This document shows, piece by piece, positions 24,065 through 35,951 of a stretch of DNA of 64,000 bases. The number at the start of each line of letters is the position of its first letter. Within the stretch, counting starts at the first letter, position 1. The DNA comes from Toxoplasma gondii ME49 (taxonomy: Eukaryota; Apicomplexa; Conoidasida; Eucoccidiorida; Sarcocystidae), in assembly GCF_000006565.2 (NCBI RefSeq), contig NC_031474.1, forward strand, positions 1,643,613 through 1,707,612, written 5' to 3'. The translations under genes and the position numbers were made by a program. The notes under the pieces were generated by a model. It searched no databases. It was not told where the DNA came from and was given only the letters and a program-made list of their open reading frames with translations.

Positions 24065-24876
24065 TTGGTTGCATGTGCTACGCCGTGTTTTTCTGGTGTC
24101 TGTTATGTCTCGGTCGTCGTCCACATATTGAGGGAAGGCCTCTCACTTTTTCCGGTATAATATTTTCACTGGTACAACATTTTCAGAAAGCCTGCCTTGG
24201 TAAAACGGGAAATTCAGGGCTAAAACTGAGTCACTTTCACCGGCGTGCGGCTTTGTGGCCTTCACATGCGGGGATCAGGAGTTTCTTCGAGAGATAAACG
24301 GCCACAACGACACTTCCGCGTTCTCGCTACGAGCTGGTGGTATGCGTTTGTAGTAATTGTATGCTCCGCAACACAGCAAAATGTAGATTTGACTTCGTTC
24401 CTCGAAGTTTAGAGACGAGTCACCCATGTTTTTTTAACAATGCTGGATCACCAATTGCATGCTCACTTACCGATAGTCGTGTTGTGTTGACATGGGGTCT
24501 GATTGGACGTGAAGAAGCATCGGACCAAATTCTCTTGCAATTGATAGGGTATACACTGTCACAATAGGCACGACTTTGAGGTGACAACATTGTACTCCTG
24601 TAACGGAAAACCCGTGCTAGCGATCTAGAACGGGAAACAACCGCCGCACTGTGGCGCATCGCACAATAAAGCTACGCCGGTCCATGCACGCGCTGAATAG
24701 ACCAGCCGAATGAATATGCTGATTCTATGGGTGTGTTTGCTCCGCTTCCCATTTTACCAAATTATCGGGAGGGATCCTCTGGATTTTAGGTAGCACGAAA
24801 TTGGTCAGGGCGTGACACCTTTTCGACAGAGATAAAGGTGCCTTTGAAAGTACAGGAGTTTATTCCATTCACGAAG
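24065..24876. other. Convergent 3' intergenic region
   Basis: Lies between the 3' ends of the BET1-like gene (+) and the unknown gene (-). It is AT-richer than the flanking exons and holds only short open frames (24073-24297 and 24337-24567 on +) with no recognisable motif. It probably carries both 3' untranslated regions. Confidence 0.5.
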
Positions 24877-26319
24877 TTAAAGGGACGAAGAGAGTGTCTT
24901 CGATACAACTGTTGCTTTTCGGCAAGTTTGAGCTGCTGCCCCAATTCGACTTCGCGAGCAAGTTACTCCTTTCCATTTCTCACTGTACGCCCTGCTCGCC
25001 CTCGTTGGCTTGAGTTGTTCCTCCACAACTTTCTGGGAGCGCCACGGAAGCGAGGTGTCTACGTGAGGTGCATGGTGGTGTTTTGTTTTCTCGGAAAGCG
25101 AAGCGCTTGATGATTTGGCCTGGTATAATGGCCCAGAATGCGGAGATGATTTCTTCTTCTGTTTTATTTCGGGCAGCTTCAGCTCATGAAGGTTGCGTAC
25201 ATACGGGAAAGCCACTTCCTTAAGCGAAGGATTGGGTTGTGATGTTTGAAGTTCCATAAGGCTGCTTTCACTAGGACGGTTTTTACGTACATGGTTGAGA
25301 AACTGCTTCTGGGTTAATTCCTCCACGACAGAAAAGTACTGTCGTCTGAACCGTGCACTGGCGCTGTCGTTTGCGAGGCGCTCTTGATTAACGTATTTCT
25401 TCGCTTCACAGACAATCTTCCTGGAACGTGGATCCGGCTGGAGAAGAGCTTTGACAGTTGCCCGTGTTTTCAGTCCTCTTGAATTCTGGAGAACGGCAAG
25501 CAGCGCCGTTTTGTCGTAACGACAGTACGTATCCGAAGTGACGACGGTCGCAGTGTCCGCTGTTTCAGCTTCTCTTTTTTCAGAGCTGGTGAATTCGTCG
25601 GCGGCGGGGGCTACCACCAAGCATTCTTGTTCGTTTCCGTTTGCTGAAAAGGCTTTCGTTACAAGACAAGATGCGTTGGGAGTAACGATGAACACGTTCG
25701 TTTCATGTTTGCTCGCTCGACTCGAGTACGTGTCCACGTCGAGACACCTCATGTCCGAGGCTAGAAGTGCTCTCTTGAAATTAGCGACGCCGGGAAGCAA
25801 ATATTCACAAGGAAACCCCGTGCTGCGATCGAGCATTGACTGAACACTACGTTTGGTACCGCTAACAATGCTAGCAAACGTCGTACTTGCGGTACCGACG
25901 AAGTTTACTGCGAGTCCACGATGGGGAAATATAGAGCTAGACTCTGATGCACGCCGAATAATATTGGGATTCGAAACAGCATGGCCGTCGTTCGACATTG
26001 GTATGTCACTTACGAGTGCCATCATGAAGGAGAAAACGAAACGAGGACGCGCGACGAAAAGGCGATAGTCTGTGTGTTCCGCTTCCGACAGAAGAATAGC
26101 AACAAACAAGCAAGAGTTTAGCCGCGCACACAAAATGGCTACTAGAATTGCAAAATCGTTAGTCGATTTTTGATACAAAATCGACAAACGGGTATTGAAG
26201 GAAATGGCTAATACATTCCCGGGTACACGGTGACGGTGTGGTTTGTATTTCAGAGCGTCGTGAGGACCGGAGACGGATTTGCTCGCACACAAGCTACTGA
26301 AAGCAACCGTGCATAGCAT
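24877..26319 (-). CDS. Unknown basic protein, 480 codons
   Basis: One open frame of 480 residues from an ATG at 26319. I do not recognise it. The first 98 residues include a hydrophobic stretch (FAILVAILCARLNSC) and could be non-coding leader; the tandem ATG at 26025 (MMALVSDIPMS) is an alternative start giving 382 residues. The remainder is Ser/Thr/Lys-rich with a more ordered-looking central portion (YCRYDKTALLAVLQNSRG, then a charged stretch with RKIVCEAKKYVNQERL and RFRRQYFSVVEELTQKQF) that may form helices. The C-terminus is basic and low in complexity. There is no signal peptide after the second start and no catalytic motif. It is convergent with the BET1-like gene and its start is about 1.2 kb from the 3' end of SF3B1. 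Confidence 0.6.
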   Translation of the reverse strand: MLCTVAFSSLCASKSVSGPHDALKYKPHRHRVPGNVLAISFNTRLSILYQKSTNDFAILVAILCARLNSCLFVAILLSEAEHTDYRLFVARPRFVFSFMMALVSDIPMSNDGHAVSNPNIIRRASESSSIFPHRGLAVNFVGTASTTFASIVSGTKRSVQSMLDRSTGFPCEYLLPGVANFKRALLASDMRCLDVDTYSSRASKHETNVFIVTPNASCLVTKAFSANGNEQECLVVAPAADEFTSSEKREAETADTATVVTSDTYCRYDKTALLAVLQNSRGLKTRATVKALLQPDPRSRKIVCEAKKYVNQERLANDSASARFRRQYFSVVEELTQKQFLNHVRKNRPSESSLMELQTSQPNPSLKEVAFPYVRNLHELKLPEIKQKKKSSPHSGPLYQAKSSSASLSEKTKHHHAPHVDTSLPWRSQKVVEEQLKPTRASRAYSEKWKGVTCSRSRIGAAAQTCRKATVVSKTLSSSL

Positions 26320-27513
26320 AGCTTTTGCAGACTTGTCCTAACCTACCACCTCTCTCGTTCGAGCTGCTGAAAATGAATGAATCACATTCTAGTGGCCGTT
26401 TCAGCATCTGTTTTATTGCCACGTTATGCCTCAGTTTTGTGTGGACGTTAGTTGTAGCAAAGCTTCTTTTGCCCATATCCACGAGTCACTGCACCGATGA
26501 CCAGAGAAGCAAGAGACGAAGCTCAAGGACATCTTCCATAGAAATTTGTCTCTTTCCAACCTAGGGGCTTTGAAAAAGCCGAAACTCAAACGAAGAGGCA
26601 GTTGAAGCGACCAGGTTAGTCTTTCATAGCCACAGATCGATTGAATGTCCGCAATTCCGTCTACCCTGGAATGAAAAACATATAATGCCCCGGCCCACGT
26701 GTTTGTTCGATCTGGACCCCGCTCAAGTAGATCTGGGCCTATTCTTCATGGAAAAAACGAGCTGCTTTTAGTTCTCCGCTCATCGCAAGCATCTGGATAA
26801 TTGCGAGAAGAGACCCTGTCCTCACCGCAGACCCCTTCTAGGGCATTCCAGCCTCTCTGACATCGAAGGCGAAAATAACAATACCTGCTTGCACTTGCCC
26901 TCTTCTATAACTGATGGGTATTTGCTCGATATAAAATGTGACCATATCGCTTTCTGTCTCCTTGAGTGACCGCTAGCACAGCCTTTGTATCGCTGACCAA
27001 AGTTTACTGAAGAGTCCTATGCTGGTGACTGTAACTAATCTAACGAACAAGATCTACACAGCATCTTAGTCGCTTCCAACTGCCTTGTGACAACGGTTGT
27101 CGGAATATGTGGCATAAACAACACCGCCTTTTCCCTCGTGATTAAAACATAATCTCCGTGAGATACAACGACGTGATGGACCAACTCTCCGAACTGCTGA
27201 AGTGTTTATGCTATGTTCTCTGCTGTCCTTCAGTGATGAATTTCAGATTCCCTCATTAGCTGGTCCGGCAATCACCAATTTTTCCCGACACCGTTCAGGT
27301 GACGCATACTAAAATGAATGGAAACCGATGAAGCTGGCTGAGTCTGCATAAATGCGTCTACCACAACTGAGTGGACTTCCTCATCACATGAGCAATCGCC
27401 GAGCAAGCGTGTGTCTCCTCGTCAAACGTTTCGCAGAAGAAGGACAAGACTGTTTGCCATGCACTTCTGAAACACTCGAACACTTTGAAATAGACAAGAG
27501 AAAAAAACGCCAA
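26320..27513. other. Intergenic region between the unknown gene and SF3B1
   Basis: Contains the likely promoter of the 24877-26319 gene and the 3' untranslated region of SF3B1. Both strands are interrupted by frequent stops; 26325-26564 (+) is the only longer open frame and shows no motif. Nothing else was seen. Confidence 0.5.
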
Positions 27514-30500
27514 CTAAATAACATACAGCAGTTCGTCTCGAGAATAACAGCCCTTCTCGTCGTCCGGAAGGGGTGGGTAGAACGCAACCATCGAGTCTTG
27601 ATGCCCAATGTAAAGATTGTTGTACACTCGCCAGTACACTTCGCGCACCTGCGGGAAAGTCGCATTCACCAAAAACACAACTGCCGACTCAATCGAAACC
27701 AAGAGCGGTAATCAAGCACAAGAAGACATGGAAATGACACAACGCGCACACTGGGTACGGGGCTAGCGTGGCATTTGGAACGACCGGCTAATCAGGCAGT
27801 TTGTCCCATGACATAATCCATAGGATCCCCTTCGAGAATGTCTACACGGAACTGCAAACACGCTGTCCCCTTCGCATGTATCACCGTGGCACCTGCTCTA
27901 TAAACATTTCTGGCTTAGAAGCATTCGATCGGTATCCCGCACGCCGGGTGGGTCTCATGAATCATCGAGTGCATACCCTAGCGACGGCGAAATCCCACAC
28001 GCTAAATTTTCTCACCTTTTTCGCCGGATGGAATAGACCCAAAAGGACGTATCGAAATACAATGCCGGCACCCAGTGAGACGCGCATGCCGTCGACAGCA
28101 TCGAAAAAAGCCTGCATGTGCATTGGACAAAGTCGGTGGACGAAGAACCTGTTTTCCTTTACCAGCATGTCGTCACCATTACTGACATTGACGCTATGCA
28201 CGAACGATGTGTGTTAATACCGGTAGTAAAGGCCATTCCACACAGTGTCCGTAAATCTAGAAATATTCGCCCCGCACAGAAATCCCTTCACAACCTTCCA
28301 GCGTTGTCCTTGCTGAGGCACGATTGAAGTGTCACACCGACGGGCTTCACAAAGCTACACGTGACAGGCTTGGCCTAGAAGAAGTGAACGGTTGACACGA
28401 CCCCCTGAACAACTTCCTTCTTACCTGCACAAGATGCGGCGATTTCTCGAAAATATTTGGCCAGACGAAGTTCATCAGATGCAGAAGCGCATCTTCGCAA
28501 CTGAGACCATGGACACCTGGAACAAGAACAACAAAAACGCATGTAAAATTTACATAACCGTTTCCGGCCTCGACACATGGGATGCAAACACAGGAGATTT
28601 TGCATCGCATGTTCCTAAGACAAAACAATCACACTCACTCGGGAAACCAACGCGCACCAGACGCCTTACGCGCTGTACAGGACCGCACGTCTCGTACTGC
28701 AGCCTTCTGGTCGACACAACCAGACGGTAATCAATCCGTACGCGTTTGACTGTGTATCCGCTAATATGCGTTGAGTTCACCTCTCACTTTCAGGAGGTCT
28801 TACCGAGTGCCAAGTGCTTGGTTGCCCAAGCCGCCGTTTGCCTGTGGACAAGGTCGCGGTCCATGAGAGCGTCTTCAAGCAAGGGAACCACAGTGTAGAT
28901 GTAATCCTTGGCCATTTCTCCGATGTACTCGAACATGAAGGAAAGAGTTTTGAGGACACCATTCTGTACGTTCAGCTCCTGGACGCGGTATTCGTTCATA
29001 AGCGCCGGAAGCACGGAGTACGGCAGACACGTCTCCGCCACGATGGCGATAGCGATCGTCGTGCATAGACGCAGCTGGCGTTCTTGCACCTTCAGGTTGT
29101 TCAAGAGAGTAGCCAGGACATCCTGGGGACCAATTGTCCGCGCAATGTAGCCGAAGGTGTTGACAGTCGCTCGCCGAATGGCCTTCTTGCTCGCCTTCAG
29201 CATATCTAGCAAGTCGAAGCAGATGCGGTCCCACTCCTTGGGTGACACCAAGTCACCTCCTCGATCGGCGATGCGTCCCACGAGGTCGATAACGTTCTCC
29301 TGGACCTTCTCGTGACGGTTCTTGAGAATCGGCGTGAGACGTGGAAGCAAATCCTTGATGGGCGGTGTCATTTTGTTCATGCCAATGACATTCACAATTG
29401 CCTTCAGTGCACCTAAAATGCTACCTAGGACCTGAACACGTTAGACACAGAGGAAATCAGACCCAGACGAACCTGTGACAAAATCCCTCTGTTTCTATAC
29501 AAACCATTCGACGGTACCTCATACCCCCGCGACGGCCAGCAAAACGAGAAATCAAGTAACGCCCTGTTCGAACCTCTGGACTACCGCCTCCACTCAGCCC
29601 TTCCCGGTGCTCAGCCTACACATGTCGGCCGCCTTCCTCAAACCACTCCTCCACTTCCGAGAAAAAACTCGCGTCTCAACTGCAAACCTACCTCCGGGTA
29701 TTCTTCTCCGAGATATTCGTAAAGGAACAGACCCAAATGACCAAGCATCTGCTCCTCTCCACACTTCTGCATGACAACGGCAATGCGCGCAATAAGGTCT
29801 GCAGCCTGTTGCCTGAGCTTCGCACTGGGTGTGTTGAGACGCCAGCGGATAACACCACAAATCTGAGGCAGGTACGGCTTGATGCGGGTACCCAATGCAT
29901 TGACGATGGTAGAAAACCCGTTCAGCAGAGCCGTCGCATCTTCCGACGTCTGCTCTTGAAACGCGTACAAAAGACCATCAACCAGTTGCTCCTCCAGGCG
30001 GTTGTCGACGTCTACAACGCCGTTGTTCACAATGATCTGTTCCAGAGCCTCCAATGTCACCTTCCTGGAAGGCAAAAGAAAAGCAAAACCAAGGAAAGGG
30101 TGATCACAAGTTCGTGCTGACGATAAAAACACCTTCAGGTAGGGGGTATATGAGAACACGCGCCTATGTCTATTGAAGGTGATGAGCAAACATTACACTG
30201 GATGAACTGGGAATCTGAAAGCGGTGATTCATGATTGAAAATACCTCTGAACACATGCCAGTCTTCAATAAGACAAAAACTCCGGAGAGACAGGATATTC
30301 CCACAGTATACCCGGAGGAACATACACAAAGGAAGACACGAGCCAACGTAACTGATGCTTGCACACACCCCCTCTAGGTCGCCCGCAGGAAAAAAACGTG
30401 GTCGCTTCTCTCAGCCTTAGATCTTGCACAGATTAGAGAACGGCTGAAAAAACGAACCTGAAAGGTTCACTTGGGTCTTTCAAGTCTTCAACAATCTGCT

Positions 30501-33500
30501 GAATGATGTGAGCGCCTCCTGCTTTGTTGGCAATTTCCACGACGGTCTCAATGAGGAGCTTCGCTGTACGGCGGTCGAGTGCGTTGCGCACCAACCAAAC
30601 CTTCGCGAAAAATGGTGGTACGATATCTGTTCGAATGTACTCGCTCTCCACACCTGTACGGCAAGCAAATCAAGCACAGCACTGAGCTTTTTATCGGAAA
30701 AGAACACCTCCTAACTACATGGAAGGACCATTCACGCGTCGTTCCTGGAAAAGAGACGCCCCACATTTGAAGCCATAAACCAGTCTCGTGAGAAAACCTG
30801 GCTCACGTCCTCTCACCACTTACATTTTGCTCACTCGTTCGTTCTGTGCTTCTTCCTATGCCGCTCTTGCTTAGACACCACATAATGGTTTCCAGTAATC
30901 CGTGCAGCACGCATTCTACTCCAAACGAAAGACTATCACGAGACCGGAGAGACAGCACAGAAGCCAGGCCATGACGAACCAAACACGGTTGTGGTCAACA
31001 CACTGCTGACGGCTTTTCGCGAGGCACGGCCTCGTTGTTGAGGTTCATGATCTACAAAAAAGGAATCTATTCAGCCCCGTTTGAGATTATCGCGTACCTT
31101 CTGTGGCGACGCACTGTCGGACGACTCTGAGGACGATTTTTTTCATTTCTTCATCGTTTGTTTCGAATTCTCGAACCAGCATGACCATAACTTCTCGTGT
31201 ATAGTAGCTCGCGTGGTAGGCGTCCATAAGGGGAATAATGGAACCGATAGCTTTCAAGTACGCCGCCAAACCTTTTCCGCGCATTTCACCCATACCCTTC
31301 CAAAGAGGCCTGAGGACACTGTCGAAGGCTTCGATACCGTACGGCGCCGCAGACTCGGCCAAGGCCGCGAGAGCCAGAGCCGTGACGGTCTTGACCTTCA
31401 AAACTTGGTCGTCCAGCCCGTGCTGAATAATTTCCACGAGCTGCTTCAGATGGGGCAAAACCCCGCACCCCATCAGAATGGACATCTGCTGGATAATCTT
31501 GATGCCCGTGTGGCGCGCTTGCCACGACTTCTTCGACTGACACACGGCCTTCAGAAAAAGAATCAGCGACGGAATTCCCAACGCGGACGCCACGACGGCG
31601 AAGGCTCTGAGCCAAAAAGAAGTCGAAAAGACAGCAGTTCCGTACCATGTATGAGCAAACGAAGAGAGTGAAAACTATATCTATTTGAGAATGCGTGGTA
31701 GACTAGAGCTTGCCTTCTAATATAGTACTGATATTGATCAAGGGCATCACTGAAACTCTTTCCTCAAAAAAGAAGGCAAAGTATCTCAATGACGTCATCG
31801 ATACAAATCAACAATACACGTGAACCTTTAAAAAAGATTTAACGTTGTAGCGAGTCTAGTAGACTGGCTCCGGACAGCCGGCGTCTGTGCCGGCGTCCTT
31901 TAGCAGCGCAGATCCCGATCTCTCCTCTACTGTCTCATCTACTTCGGTTACACAAACTGCGTACGCGGCACCAAAGGTGCTCCAACGTCACAGCGGATGC
32001 TGAGCCAGATCAAAGCTGGGTTTTGATGTAACGTAACAACTCGAAACAGACGCATGTATGTGGATCGCCTATCATGAACAAACCCCTCTCTGTTGCCCAG
32101 ACAACAAGCAACTTTCTTTCCCTTTCTCCTCTCTTCTTACCTTGCGGTGGTATTACGAACGTATTCATCCGGGTGATCGATATCGGGACGCATGGTGGCA
32201 ATCATCGTCGCGAGACCCGCCGCCTTCGCCAAGTTAGAAATGATTTCTCTGCCCTCAATGCGAGCGTAGTAGTCCTCGTCGATAAGTAGAGGTTCAATAA
32301 CGACAAGAATTTTGTGGACGTACGGGCGGACAGCGTCGTCCAGGCGGTACAGTACGCGATCAATGACTTTGACGAGCAGATGCCGTTCCTGAGGGCAAAG
32401 CAATGACAGTCAAACCGGCGCCGTCAATACACGAATTCGTGTCAGAACCGCAGATCTATCGTATTCGGACGCGAAAACTATAAGCGGACTTAGAGAAGAA
32501 AGCCGAGCCGAGCAACGGTGAACTCTACCCTGACGCAGAGATTTCCTGATGTTACACCGCAGAGATAGAAAGGCGAATTCCCTGAGCGCGAATCAGCTGG
32601 CCACACTGGTGAGACCACAGAAAATCAACTGCTTCCACGATACGTACAGCCCGTTCTGTGTTAAACCAAGCGTTACCTTGCACATCGTGATTCTTTGCTG
32701 CAGACTTCGAACCGTGCATACCGAACAAGGACCGAAAAAACCGAGACTGAACATGCAAAGTGTGTCTAAACCCTACGCACAAGAGAGAGAATAGGTCAGA
32801 CGTCGACCAAAAAACCGCTTTCAGGTGGACCATCCAAACCCACAAAAAAGCTCACCTGGTCTTCCAGGGTGCTCTGCATCATGAGAGGGAGAATCTGATT
32901 AAAAAGCGCAGCGGCGCCGAATTCCTTGGACTTCTCCGTCAGCGTGCGCAGAGCAGATCGACGAAGCGGAGGGGTGCCGTTCTTGATCTTCAACAAAAGC
33001 AGCTGAATCTTGCGTTCCTTCACCTCCTGTCCAAATGTGCACCCCAAAACACCGCATACGCAATGGGTAGGCATGGGGAAGGAAAGCTCGCCAAGCATCT
33101 GAGGCCGGTCGCTGAGCGCTACGTGTCTCTCCCTACGTCAGATATGCCGACACCAAAACCCCCGGCAAAATCCGCGACGTTGGCAACGGCCTTCTATGCC
33201 ATCTTGCCCTTCACCCACTGACCCCCAACTCCTCCTTGCGACGCTCGAGTGACCTTCGCCTCAGCCCGAAGTCGTGTCTGCTCCTTTCCGATTTGGGATC
33301 TCACCTCTTGTGTCATTGCGTCCTCGTCTTTGTCTTCGAAGAGTTTCGCAAAGAACTGGTAATCCTCAGCCTTCATCGTCACGCCGCCTCCCTCAGCCGT
33401 CAGCTGGCCACCGATGCCACCCCCCATCGTCATGAGGCCCTCCATGCCGCCAGGAATCACTCCCTCCTCAGGCATCGTGTACAGAGGCGTCACTCCGATG

Positions 33501-35951
33501 GGCGTAGGCGTCGCAGCCACGCCTGGAGTCATGCCGATGGCTTGGTGTCGCGCTCGAGCTGCCGCTGCCGCAGCAGAAGACGGCGGCGGGTTGTAGTCCG
33601 CGGGCGGCGGGACGATTTCGTAGCCCTCTTTGGGAAGTAACCTATCTAACTCTTCGTCAGTCAAATACCGCGTGCGTTCGTCCTGCTCCTGCTGCATGCG
33701 CAGCTGGAGAAGCTGCTCCGCTGTGGAGATAGGAGTTCCCGGAGTCAACGGTGTCGCGCCTACCATGCCTAAAAGGAAAAACCCAACAATACACGTTTCG
33801 CAAATCACGCGTCCAGCCGAGGAGCGGGCCGGCACTTGGGAGTTTTGAAACCTCCGCATTTTTTTCACACCATCAAAAAAGTCAGACGCCCGCTTCCCGT
33901 TTCTAGGGAACCTCTAATCGGTCTAGTGCCCCCTTCACAGAAACACACCTCAAGTTTTAGAGAAATCTGGAAGCGGACGCCGCATCCCAAGAGCGAACGT
34001 TAGAAAGTGCGCTGCTCGAGGGTCCTCCTCGGGTGGCCGGGAAAGTGCCATGTCACACCAAAACACTGGTGAAGGGAAACACAGACCCCCTCCCTCCGGC
34101 TCGGGAGCAAAGACGCTCGAGAGCTGGTGCAGACAATGGAGCGCGGTACCCGCTTGCGTGAACTGCAGAATGCAACTCGGCATTCCGCCACAGGTCAGGC
34201 CCTCCAGCGCGTCTCCTTCGACCCTCTCCGTCCTCGTTTCCAGACTCACCAGTGACCGCCAGAGGCGTCATTCCAGGAGTCAGCTGACTCGTCATCGGCG
34301 TGCTGCCGTCCTTCCCGGGGGTCATGCCGGCGCCACCCGTCATGGGCGTCGATGCTCCAGGGGTCAGCCCCGCAGCAGCGGCCGCCGCCATGTCTGCGTC
34401 CGAGCCGCCGAGAACCGGCGTCGCGTCCCAGCGACTTCGCTTCCGACCCATGCTGGGCGTCTGAGACCCTGGAGCGATCATCGGGGTCACGTTGCCAGAA
34501 CCAGCGCCAGGCGCCATGGGCGTGACGCTGCCCGCGCCAGCAAGAATCGGAGTCCCTGCTTGGTCGACCGCGGGGGTCGCTCCCCACTGCCCAGGAGTGG
34601 GAGTTTCCTGCGCGAGGTCGCGGACAAAACACAGCCCCTTTCAGAAAACAGTGACGGATATTCCCGAGAGACTCTGCCACGGAAAACGCCATGAAGCAGA
34701 ACGCTGCGCACAAGCGAATATTTAAAAGCGGCGGACTGGCGGGCCGCCTGTCCGTGAAAACGCTTGCGACAGTTGTACACAGATGCAGTATAGAGACGCA
34801 GTGACACTGTCCAGATTAGAGATCGGGTTTGGCCCTCCCATTGAGCGAAAGCGCCCCCGGGAAGATACCCGTGTAGAACCTGCCAGTGAGGAAACTAAAA
34901 CGCAACAAATGGTTCTCGCGCCACATCGGGGACCGAGAACAGGACGCAAAAAGAGGCGGGTGTCTGGCACTTTTTCAAGATCTCTCACTCGAAGGTGTGT
35001 ACCCCGCCTTCATTCGGTATATGCCACACCCAGTCCCAAGCGTAGTGACTCCCTGCTCACCTGTCCAGTGCCTCCGATCGTGGGCGTTGCATCCCATCTG
35101 CTTTTCTTTTTGCCGGGCGCCGCACCTAGGCCTGTTCTGGCGCCCGCACCTTCTCGGCTGTCGCTGCCTGCGACGAGCGGCGTTTCTCCCCACGCGCCGG
35201 GGGTCTGTCCACCGGCATGGAGCGGCGTATCCCAGCGGCTGACGAGGGCCGCCGCCGCAGCCGCGGCTCCTTCTTCGCTCTTGCCGCCGCCCTGCGCCTT
35301 GGCACGAGCGAGTTCTTGGCGCTCAGCCTCTGTGAGGCCTTCGTCCTCCGCGCCGGCGGTGCCCCAGTCCCACCTTCTGCGCTTCTTTTCGGAGCCGTCC
35401 CCTCCGCCGAGCTGCTTCTGCATCTGAAGCTGCCTCTGGAGCTCCGCGTCCTCTTGCAGTTTGCGGATTTGTCGCACAGCTGCTTGCTTCTCGCGGTCCA
35501 AGTGCTGCTCGAGCATCACGTCGGCGTAGGTACGCGCGCTCTCGCCGCGGGACGCCGCGCCCAGGTCGCCGTCGGAGAAGGGATCCGCACGCTCGGGGGA
35601 GAGCGCTCGCTGGAAGCGCTGCCGGCGGTAAAAGTCTTCGCGGGCGGCGATCGACTTGTCTACCCCAGTCGCCTCCACGCCGTCGCCCTGCTGAGCCATC
35701 AGCATGCGCTCGCGCTCCGCGATCCGCGCCCCATCTTCCGTCGAGCGTTGGCCGCTGCGGCTCGCGCGAGACACCGCCGAACCCGAGCCGCCATCTTGTG
35801 CCACCAAAGGCGTCTCTGCGTCGATTTCTGTCACGTAATGCGCCGCCGGCGTCTCGCCGTAAATATGCGAGTCAAAGGCGACGCCTGCACTGTCCGTCGC
35901 CGCCGCCGTTGACGACGGCTGGTTCTTCCCACTGCTTCCGTTGTTCTCCAT
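27514..35951 (-). CDS. SF3B1: Splicing factor 3B subunit 1 (SF3b155), complete, 12 exons
   Basis: Twelve exons, all GT-AG and in phase: 35951-35061, 34607-34250, 33768-33305, 33026-32856, 32388-32141, 31606-31098, 30653-30458, 30064-29692, 29431-28804, 28516-28425, 28111-28016, 27648-27514; 1386 residues (human about 1304). SF3B1 is the HEAT-repeat scaffold of the U2 snRNP SF3b complex, clamping the U2-branch-site duplex in the nucleus. The disordered N-terminus has several Trp-containing U2AF-ligand motifs ([35 protein letters not shown]) and TP repeats that are CDK sites in other species. The HEAT part is strongly conserved: [24 protein letters not shown] (its Lys aligns with the human K700 hot spot), [27 protein letters not shown] and [15 protein letters not shown]. 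It ends with [16 protein letters not shown] and a short acidic tail. The start is the first in-frame ATG. It faces away from the histidine-phosphatase gene. Confidence 0.97.

Noticed and set aside
31081..31671. 196-codon plus-strand frame
   Set aside because: Antisense to SF3B1 exon 6, which is strongly conserved on the minus strand.
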